Assembly (NCBI RefSeq): GCF_030316885.1
Contig: NZ_JASZYQ010000001.1
Span: forward strand, 620,001 to 684,000
Reading direction: 5' to 3'
Source of the DNA: Variovorax jilinensis
GTDB taxonomy: Bacteria; Pseudomonadota; Gammaproteobacteria; Burkholderiales; Burkholderiaceae_C
DNA: 64,000 bases
Shown here: piece by piece, positions 32,577 to 41,341 of the stretch
Position numbering within the stretch: position 1 is the stretch's first letter
Layout: each line of letters begins with the position of its first letter
Notes under the pieces: generated by a model
What the model was told of the DNA's origin: nothing
Database searches by the model: none
What the model saw: the letters and a program-made list of their open reading frames with translations, nothing else
Position numbers and translations under genes: made by a program

Positions 32577-33392
32577 ATGGCCGAATCCACCGACAAGAAC
32601 AAGGAAGACGAGCTGGCCGGCACCGAGCAGCCCTTCGTCGCGCACCTCATGGAGCTGCGCGACCGGCTGCTCTACTGCGTCTACGGGCTGGCCGTGGCCG
32701 GCATCCTGCTGGCCATCTGGCCCGGGCCGGCCGGGCTGATCGACATGATCGCGGTGCCGATCCGGGCCCACATGCCGCCCGACGCCAAGCTGATCGCCAT
32801 CGGCGTGTTCTCGCCCTTCTTCGTGCCGCTCAAGGTGCTCGGCATGACCTCGGTGCTGCTGGCGCTGCCGTGGCTCATGTACCAGTGCTGGATGTTCGTC
32901 GCGCCCGGCCTCTACAGCCACGAAAAGCGCTTCGCGCTGCCCCTGATCTTCTTCGGCAGCCTGCTGGCCTACACCGGCATCGCCTTCGTGCAGTTCTTCG
33001 TTCTCGACAAGATGTTCGGCTTCATCCAGAAGTTCACGCCGCCCTCGGTCAACGCGACGCCCGACATCTCCTCGTACGTCGAGGCCATCCTGTCGCTCTA
33101 CATCGCCTTCGGGGTCGCCTTCCAGGTGCCGATCGTGGTCATGCTGCTGGTGCGCTTCGAGATGGTCACGATCGAGAAGCTGCGCTCCTTCCGCGGCTAC
33201 TTCATCGTGCTGGCCTTCGTGGTGGCGGCGGTGCTGACGCCTCCCGACGTGGTGTCGCAGCTCGCGCTCGCGATCCCGATGTGCCTGCTCTACGAGGTCG
33301 GCATCATCGGCGCGCGCTACTTCACGCGCTATTCCAAGCCGCCGGCCGAGGAAGGCGCAGCGGCCGATCCGGCCGATTCGTCCAAGACCTGA
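32577..33392 (+). CDS. tatC: Sec-independent translocase subunit TatC
   Basis: TatC is the six-helix membrane core that recognises twin-arginine signal peptides. The 271-aa protein has FVAHLMELRDRLLYCVYGL, the conserved first loop with LIAIGVFSPFFVPLKV, YQCWMFVAPGLYSHEK, and VVAAVLTPPDVVSQ. Six hydrophobic segments are visible. It closes the tatABC operon and converges with the DegS-like protease gene across 76 nt in which I see no T-run terminator. Confidence 0.96.
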   Translation: MAESTDKNKEDELAGTEQPFVAHLMELRDRLLYCVYGLAVAGILLAIWPGPAGLIDMIAVPIRAHMPPDAKLIAIGVFSPFFVPLKVLGMTSVLLALPWLMYQCWMFVAPGLYSHEKRFALPLIFFGSLLAYTGIAFVQFFVLDKMFGFIQKFTPPSVNATPDISSYVEAILSLYIAFGVAFQVPIVVMLLVRFEMVTIEKLRSFRGYFIVLAFVVAAVLTPPDVVSQLALAIPMCLLYEVGIIGARYFTRYSKPPAEEGAAADPADSSKT

Positions 33393-33468
33393 ACCGGGCC
33401 CGGCCGGCAACTGAAACCGGCTCCGAGGCGACCCACGGCCCCGGGCCGCGGCGCTCTTCTTCGAAGCC

Positions 33469-34632
33469 CTATTCGGCCTGCCCGGGCACCCGCTGCACCG
33501 GCGAGCGCGGCCGCAGGCCCGGCGTAACGTCGAGCTCCACCCGGTCGCTGCCGCGCTGCAGCGCGAATCGCGTCGCGATGCCGGGCTTGAGGCCGGCCAC
33601 CGCGGTCAGCAGCTCCTGCGTGTTGCCGATGGCCTTGTCGCCCACGCTCGTGATCACGTCGCCGGGCCGCACGCCGGCCCTGGCTGCCGGGCCGTTCTGC
33701 AGCACGCCCGTGATGATCACGCCGCTCGCCGCCTTGACGCCGAAGGTCTCGGCCAGCTCGGGCGAGAGCTCGTTCGGCTCGACGCCGATCCAGCCGCGCG
33801 TCACCTTGCCGGACTTCACGATGTCCTCGAGCACCTGCTTGGCGGTCGACACCGGAATCGCGAAGCCGATGCCCATGTTGCCGCCGGTGCGCGAGTAGAT
33901 CGCGGTGTTGATGCCCTCGAGGTTGCCGTTGACATCGATCAGCGCGCCGCCCGAGTTGCCGGGGTTGATCGCGGCGTCGGTCTGGATGAAGTTCTCGAAG
34001 ATGTTGATGCCGAGCTGGTTGCGCCCGAGCGCCGAGACGATGCCACTGGTGACGGTCTGGCCGACTCCGAACGGGTTGCCGATCGCGAGCACCTGGTCGC
34101 CCACCTGGAGTGCGTCCGAATTGCCCAGCACGATCACCGGCAGCTTGTCGAGTTCGATCTTGAGCACCGCGAGGTCGGTCTCGGGGTCGGTGCCGATCAC
34201 CTTGCCACGCGCATGCCGGCTGTCGTTGAGCGTGACGTCGATCTCGTCGGCGCCCTCGACCACGTGGTTGTTGGTCAGGATGTAGCCTTCGCTGCTGACG
34301 ATCACGCCGCTGCCCAGGCCGACCTGCGGCTGGTCGCCCTGGTCGCCGAAGAAGAAGCGGAACCACGGGTCGTTGCTGCGCGGCGTGCGCTGCGCCGCCT
34401 TGCTGGTGTTGATGCTGACCACCGCGGGCGAGGCCTTCTTGGCCGCCGCGCTGAGGCTGCCGGCGGTGATGCTCGCGCCAGGTGCCGGCGCGGGTGCCTC
34501 GATCACCGAGACCAGGCCCGTGAGCGGGCCGCTGCGGCGCGCCACCCATTCGGGCTTGAGCGTGGCAACGACGAAAAAGGCCGCGAGCAGGATCGTCACG
34601 GCTTGGGCAAACAGCAGCCAGGTGCGTTTCAT
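33469..34632 (-). CDS. DegS-like membrane-anchored serine protease (trypsin plus one PDZ domain)
   Basis: This 387-aa protein has an N-terminal membrane anchor (about residues 5-24), a proline/alanine linker, a trypsin-like domain with the triad His123 (LTNNHVVEG), Asp153 (DPETDLAVL) and Ser227 (INPGNSGGA), and a single PDZ domain (about 275-365). One PDZ domain and no cleavable signal suggest a DegS/AlgW-type envelope-stress protease rather than DegP, which has two. Such proteases cleave anti-sigma factors such as RseA/MucA; the target here is unknown. Transcribed divergently from the Nif3 gene, with a GACAAT box at 34712-34707. Confidence 0.9.
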   Translation of the reverse strand: MKRTWLLFAQAVTILLAAFFVVATLKPEWVARRSGPLTGLVSVIEAPAPAPGASITAGSLSAAAKKASPAVVSINTSKAAQRTPRSNDPWFRFFFGDQGDQPQVGLGSGVIVSSEGYILTNNHVVEGADEIDVTLNDSRHARGKVIGTDPETDLAVLKIELDKLPVIVLGNSDALQVGDQVLAIGNPFGVGQTVTSGIVSALGRNQLGINIFENFIQTDAAINPGNSGGALIDVNGNLEGINTAIYSRTGGNMGIGFAIPVSTAKQVLEDIVKSGKVTRGWIGVEPNELSPELAETFGVKAASGVIITGVLQNGPAARAGVRPGDVITSVGDKAIGNTQELLTAVAGLKPGIATRFALQRGSDRVELDVTPGLRPRSPVQRVPGQAE

Positions 34633-34706
34633 GAAAAAGCTTGGAAAACGGATGGAGACACGTGGAGAAAGACGGGTGCGGCGGGGAGCGCGGGCAGCCA
34701 GGGACG

Positions 34707-34740
34707 ATTGTCCCTCAACGTCCGGCGCCGGGGCGACAAT
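34707..34740. promoter_or_regulatory. Divergent pair of GACAATCG -10-like boxes between degS-like and nif3-like genes
   Basis: On the plus strand GACAATCG starts at 34735, with the box ending 6 nt before the Nif3 ATG (34747). On the minus strand the same GACAATCG is formed by 34712-34705, within the small inverted repeat GGGACGATTGTCCC (34701-34714). The minus box would start transcription about 75 nt before the protease ATG. -35 elements are not obvious. Confidence 0.4.
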
Positions 34741-34746
34741 CGGGCC

Positions 34747-35520
34747 ATGAGCACCACCCGTCATGAGCTCCTGCACGCCTTCGACCTGCTGCTGGCGCCC
34801 GAGCGCTTCAAGGACTACGGCCCCAACGGCCTGCAGGTCGAGGGCCGCACCACGGTACGCAAGATCGTCTCGGGCGTGACCGCCAGCCGGGCCCTGATCG
34901 AGGCCGCGATCCATGCCGAAGCCGATGCGATCTTCGTCCACCACGGCCTGTTCTGGCGCGGCCAGGACGGCCGCGTCACGGGCTGGATGCGGCAGCGCCT
35001 GGGCCTGCTGCTCGGCGACGACGTCAATCTGTTCGCCTACCACCTGCCGCTCGACGCCCATCCCGAGCTCGGCAACAACGCACAGCTCGGCCTGCAACTC
35101 GGCCTGGTCGCGCAGGCCGGATCGGGTGGCCGCTTCGGCGATCAGGAGCTCGGTTTCCTGGGCGGCCGCGACAACGGCGAGGCCTTCGACAGCGCCCGCG
35201 CGCTGGCGGGCCACGCCGAGCGCGTGCTCGGCCGGCCGGTCACGCTGGTCGAGGGCGCGCCGCGGCCGATCCGGCGGGTGGCGTGGTGCACGGGCGGTGC
35301 CCAGGGCTATTTCGAGGCTGCGATCGCCGCCGGCGCCGACGCCTTCATCACCGGCGAGATCTCCGAGCCGCAGGCGCACTATGCGCGCGAGACCGGCGTC
35401 GCCTTTCTGGCCTGCGGGCACCACGCGACCGAACGCTATGGCGCGCCGGCTGTGGCAGGCCACGTGGCGGCGCAGTTGGGCCTCGCGCACGAATTCATCG
35501 ACATCGACAACCCGGCGTGA
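34747..35520 (+). CDS. Nif3-like dinuclear metal center family protein
   Basis: This 257-aa protein belongs to the NIF3/YbgI family of dinuclear-metal proteins. The metal-binding residues appear in YGPNGLQVEG, AIFVHHGLFWRG (adjacent histidines) and near the C-terminus ACGHHATERYGAPA; ITGEISEPQAHYARE is also typical. Proposed roles include GTP cyclohydrolase-type or hydrolase activity, but physiological function is unresolved. Length is normal. The stop overlaps the pdxA GTG start. Confidence 0.92.
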   Translation: MSTTRHELLHAFDLLLAPERFKDYGPNGLQVEGRTTVRKIVSGVTASRALIEAAIHAEADAIFVHHGLFWRGQDGRVTGWMRQRLGLLLGDDVNLFAYHLPLDAHPELGNNAQLGLQLGLVAQAGSGGRFGDQELGFLGGRDNGEAFDSARALAGHAERVLGRPVTLVEGAPRPIRRVAWCTGGAQGYFEAAIAAGADAFITGEISEPQAHYARETGVAFLACGHHATERYGAPAVAGHVAAQLGLAHEFIDIDNPA

Positions 35521-36590
35521 ACACCATCGACGAAGCCCTCGAGCCGATCGCGGTCACGCTCGGCGACCCGGCGGGCATCGGCCCGGAGATCATCGCGAAG
35601 GCGTTCCGCGACGCGCCGCAGGTGCTGCGCGGCTGCTTCGTGGCCGGCGACGTCGGCAGCGTGCGCCGGGCCTCGCAGGCCATCGCCGGAGCCGGTGTGC
35701 CGGCGCTGCCGGTCGCCAGCATCGAGTCGCCGCACGAGCAGGCGCCGCCCGGCTGCATCCCGGTGCTGCAGGTGGTCGCGCCGCCGCCTGCAAGCATCGT
35801 GCTGGGCCGTGTCGACGCCGAAGCCGGACGCATCGCCGGTGACTGCGTGGTCTGGGCCGCGCGCGCCGCGCTTGCCGGCGAGATCGCCGCGCTGGTCACG
35901 GCGCCGCTGCACAAGGAGGCGCTCGCGGCGGCCGGCTTTCCCTTCCCGGGCCACACCGAACTGCTGCAGGCCGAGGCCGCCGTGCACCGGGGCCTTTCGA
36001 TCGCCGAGATGCCGGTGCGCATGATGCTGGCCAACGACGAACTGCGCACCGTGCTCGTGAGCATCCACATGTCGCTGCGCGACGCCATCGAGGCGGTGCG
36101 CTTCGATGGCGTGCTGGAGACGCTGCGCATCGCTCACCGGGCCCTGGGTGCGGTGCTCGGGCGGCCGCCGCGGATCGGCGTGGCGGGCCTCAATCCGCAT
36201 GCGGGGGAGGGCGGGCTGTTCGGCTCCGAGGAGCGCGAGATCATCGCGCCCGCGATTGCGGCCGCGCGGGCCGAGGGCATCGACGCCGACGGGCCGCATG
36301 CGCCCGACACGGTGTTCATGCGAGCCCGCGCCAGGGCGGGCGGGCTGGGCGAATTCGACGTCGTGGTCGCGATGTACCACGACCAGGGGCTGATTCCGGT
36401 CAAGTACCTTGGCGTCGAGAAGGGCGTCAACGTGACGCTGGGGCTGCCGCTGGTGCGGACCAGCCCCGATCACGGGACCGCGTTCGACATCGCAGGCAGC
36501 GGCCGCGCCGATGCCTCGAGCCTGATCGAGGCGGTGCGGATGGCGCGCTCGCTGAGTGGCGCGGCGCGCCGGCCGCTCAGGGGCGCCTGA
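35517..36590 (+). CDS. pdxA: 4-hydroxythreonine-4-phosphate dehydrogenase
   Basis: PdxA oxidises 4-phosphohydroxy-L-threonine with NAD(P)+ and a metal in pyridoxal-phosphate synthesis. The 357-aa protein (a little longer than the usual 330) shows [34 protein letters not shown] with the first metal His, [25 protein letters not shown] and [14 protein letters not shown] with the other His. The start is the GTG at 35517, overlapping the Nif3-like stop. pdxA is often near surA-ksgA, so this location is less usual. It overlaps the convergent mscL by 14 nt. Confidence 0.94.
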   Translation: MNTIDEALEPIAVTLGDPAGIGPEIIAKAFRDAPQVLRGCFVAGDVGSVRRASQAIAGAGVPALPVASIESPHEQAPPGCIPVLQVVAPPPASIVLGRVDAEAGRIAGDCVVWAARAALAGEIAALVTAPLHKEALAAAGFPFPGHTELLQAEAAVHRGLSIAEMPVRMMLANDELRTVLVSIHMSLRDAIEAVRFDGVLETLRIAHRALGAVLGRPPRIGVAGLNPHAGEGGLFGSEEREIIAPAIAAARAEGIDADGPHAPDTVFMRARARAGGLGEFDVVVAMYHDQGLIPVKYLGVEKGVNVTLGLPLVRTSPDHGTAFDIAGSGRADASSLIEAVRMARSLSGAARRPLRGA

Positions 36591-37011
36591 GGCTGTCGCG
36601 GATCTCGCGCAGCAGGACCACGTCCTCGGGCGTGGGCGGCACGGCCGGGGGCGCCGGCGGCTCGATCGCGTTGCGCAGCCGGTTGATCTGCCTGACCATC
36701 AGAAAGATGATGAAGGCCAGGATGACGAAGTTGACCGCGACCGTGATGAAGCTGCCGTAGGCCAGCACCGGCGCGCCGGCCTTCTTGAGTTCGACCAGGG
36801 TATCGGCGACGCCGGCGGGCCGCGGCCCGAGCATGATGTACAGATTCGAGAAGTCGAGCTTGCCGAAGATCAGGCCGACCAGCGGCATGATGATGTCGCT
36901 GACCAGCGAGTCGACGATCTTCCCGAAGGCCGTGCCGATGATCACGCCGACCGCGAGGTCGACCACGCTGCCTTTGACGGCGAACTCGCGGAACTCTTTC
37001 ATAAAGCTCAT
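36577..37011 (-). CDS. mscL: Large-conductance mechanosensitive channel MscL
   Basis: MscL opens under membrane tension to release solutes on hypo-osmotic shock. The 144-aa protein has the N-terminal amphipathic [14 protein letters not shown]1 with [22 protein letters not shown]2 (about residues 80-105) ending [12 protein letters not shown], and the C-terminal helix [11 protein letters not shown]. The upstream ATG at 37044 is possible, but the family starts at MSFMKEF. A TATACT -10-like box on the minus strand (37058-37053) lies 41 nt upstream. Confidence 0.96.
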   Translation of the reverse strand: MSFMKEFREFAVKGSVVDLAVGVIIGTAFGKIVDSLVSDIIMPLVGLIFGKLDFSNLYIMLGPRPAGVADTLVELKKAGAPVLAYGSFITVAVNFVILAFIIFLMVRQINRLRNAIEPPAPPAVPPTPEDVVLLREIRDSLRRP

Positions 37012-37114
37012 GTCCGGGACCCTCTCTGCTTCGGTGGTTTGCAACGCCGGCCAGTATAGGCGCGGGCTTCGTTTCGGCGAGCGTGCGCGGGCCGGCCGGC
37101 GTGCCTTGTCGTCG

Positions 37115-37144
37115 TTGAATTTGCCTTTTACGCTCCGCTACAAT
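37115..37144 (+). promoter_or_regulatory. Candidate promoter for petABC
   Basis: TTGAAT (37115-37120) and TACAAT (37139-37144) are 18 bp apart. The petA ATG is 46 nt after the -10, with a GAGGA RBS. This fits a sigma70-type promoter driving the cytochrome bc1 operon. Confidence 0.6.
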
Positions 37145-37190
37145 CCTTGGTTGACCCAAGCCCCTACGAAGAAGATTTGAGGATTTCCTG

Positions 37191-37814
37191 ATGAGTGACA
37201 GCACCGTGAGCAGCGCCGGCCACCCCCGGATCGATTCCAGCAAGCGGACATGGTTGATCGCATCAGGCTGCGCTGGCGCAGTGGGTGGTGCCGCCGTGGC
37301 CGTGCCCTTCGTGAGTTCGTTCCAGCCGTCCGAGAAGGCCAAGGCGGCCGGTGCCGCAGTCGAGGCCGACATCTCCGGGCTGCAGGTCGGCGAGAAGATG
37401 ACGGTCGAATGGCGCGGCAAGCCGGTCTGGATCCTCAAGCGCTCGCCGGCTCAGGTCGCCGAACTCCCCAAGCTCGATCCGCTGCTGGCCGATCCGCAAT
37501 CCAAGCGCAACCCGGACGAGTTCACGCCGGCCTACGCACGCAACGACCATCGCTCGATCAAGCCCGAGATCCTCGTGGTCGTCGGCATCTGCACGCACCT
37601 GGGCTGCTCGCCCGTCGATCGCCTGCAGGCCGGCCCGCAGGCCTCGCTGCCCGACAACTGGGAAGGCGGCTTCCTCTGCCCCTGCCACGGCTCGACCTTC
37701 GACCTGGCCGGCCGGGTGTTCAAGAACAAGCCCGCGCCCGACAACCTGCCGGTGCCGCCGCACATGTATCTCTCCGACACGCGTCTCCTGATCGGCGACG
37801 ACAAGAAGGCCTGA
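37191..37814 (+). CDS. petA: Ubiquinol-cytochrome c reductase iron-sulfur (Rieske) subunit
   Basis: The Rieske protein accepts an electron from ubiquinol in the bc1 complex and passes it to cytochrome c1. The 207-aa protein has a Tat-type N-terminal anchor (SSKRTWLIASGCAGA, with Lys18-Arg19 in place of RR). The 2Fe-2S ligands lie in CTHLGCSP (Cys134, His136, disulfide Cys139) and CPCHGSTFD (Cys163, disulfide Cys165, His166). First gene of petABC; petB follows after 14 nt. Confidence 0.96.
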   Translation: MSDSTVSSAGHPRIDSSKRTWLIASGCAGAVGGAAVAVPFVSSFQPSEKAKAAGAAVEADISGLQVGEKMTVEWRGKPVWILKRSPAQVAELPKLDPLLADPQSKRNPDEFTPAYARNDHRSIKPEILVVVGICTHLGCSPVDRLQAGPQASLPDNWEGGFLCPCHGSTFDLAGRVFKNKPAPDNLPVPPHMYLSDTRLLIGDDKKA

Positions 37815-37828
37815 GGAGAGAAAAGAAC

Positions 37829-39229
37829 ATGGCTGAATTCCACGAGATATCCCCGAACGCACCAGCGGCCGAGAAGGCGCTCAACTGGGTCGACAACCGC
37901 TTCCCCCTGACGAAGCTCTGGAACGACCAGTGGGGCAAGTACTATGCCCCGAAGAATTTCAACTTCTGGTACATCTTCGGCTCGCTCGCGATGCTGGTCC
38001 TCGTGATCCAGATCGTGACCGGCATCTTCCTCGTGATGCACTACAAGCCCGATGCCGCGCTGGCCTTCGGCTCGGTCGAGTACATCATGCGCGACGTGCC
38101 CTGGGGCTGGCTGATCCGCTACATGCACTCCACGGGTGCATCGGCCTTCTTCATCGTGGTCTACCTGCACATGTTCCGCGGGCTCATGTACGGCAGCTAC
38201 CGCAAGCCGCGCGAGCTGATCTGGATCTTCGGCTGCGCGATCTTCCTGTGCCTGATGGCCGAGGCCTTCATGGGCTACCTGCTGCCCTGGGGCCAGATGA
38301 GCTACTGGGGCGCGCAGGTGATCGTGAACCTGTTCGCGGCGATCCCGTTCATCGGCCCCGACCTGGCGCTGCTGATCCGCGGCGACTACGTCGTGAGCGA
38401 CGCCACGCTGAACCGCTTCTTCGCCTTCCACGTGATCGCGGTGCCGCTGGTGCTGCTGGGCCTCGTCGTGGCCCACCTGATCGCGCTGCACGAGGTGGGT
38501 TCCAACAACCCCGATGGCATCGAGATCAAGGCCAACCGCGGCCCCGACGGCCATCCGGTCGACGGCATTCCCTCGCACCCGTACTACACGGTGCACGACA
38601 TCTTCGGCGTCGTGGTGTTCCTGACCATCTTCTCGGCCGTGATCTTCTTCGCGCCCGAGGCTGGCGGCTACTTCCTCGAGTACAACAACTTCATCCCGGC
38701 CGATTCGCTCAAGACGCCGAACCACATCGCACCGGTCTGGTACTTCACGCCGTTCTATTCGATGCTGCGCGCGATCACGAGCGAGATGATGTATGCGCTG
38801 ATCGCCTGCGTCATCGGCGCTGCCGCCTACGGCGTCTGGAAGGCCCGGCTGCCGTCCATCATCAAGGGCGTGATCGTCGTGGTCGCAGTCGGTGCGGTGG
38901 CGATGATGCTGTCGATCGATGCCAAGTTCTGGGGCGTGGTGGTGATGGGTGGCGCGGTCGTCATCCTGTTCTTCCTGCCCTGGCTCGACCACAGTCCCGT
39001 GAAGTCGATCCGCTACCGTCCGACCTGGCACAAGTACGTGTACGGCGTGTTCGTCGTCAACTTCCTGGTGCTCGGCTATCTCGGCGTGCAGCCGCCATCG
39101 CCGCTCGGCGAGCGGATCTCCCAGATCGGATCGCTGTTCTATTTCGGTTTCTTCCTGCTGATGCCGTGGTGGAGCCGCCTCGGCGAATTCAAGCCGGTCC
39201 CCGAGCGCGTGGTTTTCAACGCTCACTGA
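37829..39229 (+). CDS. petB: Ubiquinol-cytochrome c reductase cytochrome b subunit
   Basis: Cytochrome b holds haems bL and bH and the two quinone sites of the bc1 complex. The 466-aa protein has about eight to ten transmembrane helices. Haem-ligand regions are RYMHSTGASAFFIVVYLHMF and FFAFHVIAVPLVLLGLVVAHL; the Qo-site PDWW/PEWY-type motif is represented by APVWYFTPFYSMLRA. A GAGGAGA RBS precedes the ATG at 37829. Longer than mitochondrial forms, as usual for betaproteobacteria. Confidence 0.97.
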   Translation: MAEFHEISPNAPAAEKALNWVDNRFPLTKLWNDQWGKYYAPKNFNFWYIFGSLAMLVLVIQIVTGIFLVMHYKPDAALAFGSVEYIMRDVPWGWLIRYMHSTGASAFFIVVYLHMFRGLMYGSYRKPRELIWIFGCAIFLCLMAEAFMGYLLPWGQMSYWGAQVIVNLFAAIPFIGPDLALLIRGDYVVSDATLNRFFAFHVIAVPLVLLGLVVAHLIALHEVGSNNPDGIEIKANRGPDGHPVDGIPSHPYYTVHDIFGVVVFLTIFSAVIFFAPEAGGYFLEYNNFIPADSLKTPNHIAPVWYFTPFYSMLRAITSEMMYALIACVIGAAAYGVWKARLPSIIKGVIVVVAVGAVAMMLSIDAKFWGVVVMGGAVVILFFLPWLDHSPVKSIRYRPTWHKYVYGVFVVNFLVLGYLGVQPPSPLGERISQIGSLFYFGFFLLMPWWSRLGEFKPVPERVVFNAH

Positions 39230-39245
39230 CCGGGAGACGACAAGA

Positions 39246-40001
39246 ATGAAGAAACTGATCCTCACGTTGATCGCGGCTCTCGGCATCGTCGGTGGCGCAC
39301 ACGCCGCGGAAGGTGGCATCGCCTGGGACAAGGCGCCGAACCACACGAACGACCTCGCTTCGCTGCAGAACGGCGCCAAGCTGTTCGTCAACTACTGCCT
39401 GAACTGCCACTCGGCGTCGTACATGCGATTCAACCGTCTGCAGGACCTCGGCATTTCCGAGCAGCAGATCAAGGACAACCTCCTGTTCCCGACCGACAAG
39501 ATCGGCGAGACCATGAATGTCAACATGAATCCGCGCCAGGCCAAGGAGTGGTTCGGCACCGTGCCGCCCGACCTGACCCTGGTCGCACGCTCGCGCGCGG
39601 GACACGGCGGCACCGGCGCCGACTATCTCTACACCTACCTGCGTACCTTCTACCGCGACGACTCCAAGGCCACCGGCTGGAACAACCTCGCGTTCCCGGC
39701 GGTCGCGATGCCGCACGTGATGTGGGAACTGCAGGGCGAGCGTCGTCCGGTGTTCGAGAAGGTCATGGCCCATGGCCACGAGACCGAAGTCTTCAAGGGC
39801 TGGGAGCAAGTCAGCCCCGGCACCCTCACGCCGATTCAGTTCGACCGGGAAGTCGCCGACCTCGTGGGCTACCTCCAGTGGATGGCCGAGCCGGCGCAGA
39901 ACACCCGCATCCGCGTCGGCGTCTGGGTGCTGTTGTTCCTGGTGATGGCCGTGGTCTTCACATGGCGTCTGAATGCCTCGTACTGGAAAGACGTGAAGTG
40001 A
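39246..40001 (+). CDS. petC: Ubiquinol-cytochrome c reductase cytochrome c1 subunit
   Basis: Cytochrome c1 takes electrons from the Rieske protein and reduces soluble cytochrome c. The 251-aa precursor has a Sec signal peptide (to about residue 21, AHAAE), a covalent haem site CLNCH (Cys51, Cys54, His55), the axial Met region (FPAVAMPHVMWELQ) and a C-terminal membrane anchor (about 224-243). It is followed by a hairpin and a terminator that close the operon. Confidence 0.97.
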   Translation: MKKLILTLIAALGIVGGAHAAEGGIAWDKAPNHTNDLASLQNGAKLFVNYCLNCHSASYMRFNRLQDLGISEQQIKDNLLFPTDKIGETMNVNMNPRQAKEWFGTVPPDLTLVARSRAGHGGTGADYLYTYLRTFYRDDSKATGWNNLAFPAVAMPHVMWELQGERRPVFEKVMAHGHETEVFKGWEQVSPGTLTPIQFDREVADLVGYLQWMAEPAQNTRIRVGVWVLLFLVMAVVFTWRLNASYWKDVK

Positions 40002-40011
40002 ACGTGAGCGC

Positions 40012-40030
40012 GGTCCGGCCTTGCCGGACC
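40012..40030 (+). other. Hairpin downstream of petC
   Basis: GGTCCGGC (40012-40019) pairs with GCCGGACC (40023-40030) across a CTT loop, 8 bp of GC-rich stem. It lies just before the terminator and may protect the petABC mRNA end or reinforce termination. Confidence 0.65.
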
Positions 40031-40042
40031 CGCGTTCTTGTG

Positions 40043-40077
40043 GAGTGGGTTGCCGTTCGTGCAGACCCACTCTTTTT
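40043..40077 (+). terminator. Rho-independent terminator of petABC
   Basis: GAGTGGGT (40043-40050) pairs with ACCCACTC (40065-40072) across a 14-nt loop and is followed by five T. The sspA start is only 21 nt further on, so sspA may depend partly on readthrough or on an unseen promoter. Confidence 0.85.
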
Positions 40078-40098
40078 GATTTTTAGGAGTCTTTCGCC

Positions 40099-40710
40099 AT
40101 GATGGTCCTGTATTCGGGAACGACCTGCCCCTTTTCCCACCGCTGCCGCTTCGTCCTGTTCGAGAAGGGCATGGATTTCGAGATCCGCGATGTCGATCTC
40201 TACAACAAGCCCGAAGACATCAACGTGATGAACCCGTACGGCCAGGTGCCGATCCTGGTCGAACGCGACCTGATCCTGTACGAGTCGAACATCATCAACG
40301 AGTACATCGACGAGCGCTTCCCGCATCCGCAGCTGATGCCCGGCGACCCGGTCGATCGCGCGCGCGTGCGGCTGTTCCTGCTCAACTTCGAGAAGGAACT
40401 CTTCGTCCACGTCTCGACGCTCGAGAACCGCACCACCAAGGGCAACGAGAAGGCGCTCGAGAAGGCGCGCTCGCACATCCGCGACCGGCTCACGCAACTG
40501 GCCCCGGTGTTCCTCAAGAACAAATACATGCTGGGCGACAACTTCTCGATGCTCGACGTCGCGATCGCGCCGCTGCTCTGGCGCCTCGACTACTACGGCA
40601 TCGACCTCAGCAAGAACGCTGCACCGCTGCTGAAGTACGCCGAGCGCATCTTCTCGCGCCCGGCCTACATCGAGGCGCTGACGCCGTCCGAAAAGGTCAT
40701 GCGCAAGTGA
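40099..40710 (+). CDS. sspA: Stringent starvation protein A (GST-fold)
   Basis: SspA binds RNA polymerase and reprograms transcription during stationary phase and stress. The 203-aa glutathione-transferase-like protein has the N-terminal thioredoxin-fold SGTTCPFSHRCRFVLFEKGM, NPYGQVPILVERDLILYES and a helical C-terminal domain with FSMLDVAIAPLLWRLDYYG. It has two consecutive ATG codons; the RBS TAGGAG fits either. It precedes sspB, the usual pairing, and follows petABC as in many betaproteobacteria. Confidence 0.94.
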   Translation: MMVLYSGTTCPFSHRCRFVLFEKGMDFEIRDVDLYNKPEDINVMNPYGQVPILVERDLILYESNIINEYIDERFPHPQLMPGDPVDRARVRLFLLNFEKELFVHVSTLENRTTKGNEKALEKARSHIRDRLTQLAPVFLKNKYMLGDNFSMLDVAIAPLLWRLDYYGIDLSKNAAPLLKYAERIFSRPAYIEALTPSEKVMRK

Positions 40711-40729
40711 GCGGCTGGCGTCGTCGGTC

Positions 40730-41302
40730 ATGATCAACGCGCTCGAATCGTCCTCGACCCGCCCGTACCTGATCCGGGCGCTGTATGAATGGTGCACCGA
40801 CAACGGCTTCACGCCGTATGTGGCGGTGCAGGTCGACGACACGGTCCAGGTGCCGCGCGAGTACGTGAAGAACGGCGAGATCGTCCTCAACATCAGCTTC
40901 GACGCCACCAGCTCGCTCAAGCTCGGCAACGACTTCATCGAGTTCAAGGCCCGCTTCGCTGGCACCGCGCGCGAGATCAGCGTGCCGGTCGGTCGCGTGC
41001 TGGCGATCTATGCGCGCGAGAACGGCCAGGGCATGGCCTTCCCGGCACCTGCGGCTTCGCAGGGCGATGGCGGGCATGCGGCGCCGGCGAGCGGCGGCGC
41101 CCAGCCTTCGGTGGCCGCCACGCGCACGCCGCTGCGCGACGCCTCGCGCGGCACCGAGGGCGATGCCGGCAAGGTCGTGCACCTGGTGCCCGGCGAAGGC
41201 GACGAATCGATCGGAAGCGGCGACGCGCCCATCGGTACCGACGAGCCGCCGCGCCCCCCCGCCGGCGGCGGCGCGCGCCCCTCGCTCAAGCGCATCAAGT
41301 GA
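40730..41302 (+). CDS. sspB: ClpXP protease specificity-enhancing factor SspB
   Basis: SspB delivers ssrA-tagged proteins to ClpXP. The 190-aa protein has the folded SspB domain (about residues 1-105) with RPYLIRALYEWCTDNGFTP, VPREYVKNGEIVLNISF and GRVLAIYARENGQGMAF. A long flexible glycine/alanine/proline-rich linker follows, ending in the basic tail RPSLKRIK that should contact ClpX. Tail and length are normal for the family. Confidence 0.94.
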   Translation: MINALESSSTRPYLIRALYEWCTDNGFTPYVAVQVDDTVQVPREYVKNGEIVLNISFDATSSLKLGNDFIEFKARFAGTAREISVPVGRVLAIYARENGQGMAFPAPAASQGDGGHAAPASGGAQPSVAATRTPLRDASRGTEGDAGKVVHLVPGEGDESIGSGDAPIGTDEPPRPPAGGGARPSLKRIK

Positions 41303-41326
41303 ATGAACGCGGTCCGGCCGGGCCGC

Positions 41327-41332
41327 TAAAAT
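41327..41332 (+). promoter_or_regulatory. TAAAAT -10-like box before tRNA-Thr
   Basis: TAAAATCCGG lies 9 nt before the mature tRNA 5' end, the right distance for a start a few bases upstream of the tRNA. The -35 is weak (TGAACG at 41304-41309, spacer 17). Confidence 0.5.
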
Positions 41333-41341
41333 CCGGTTCCC

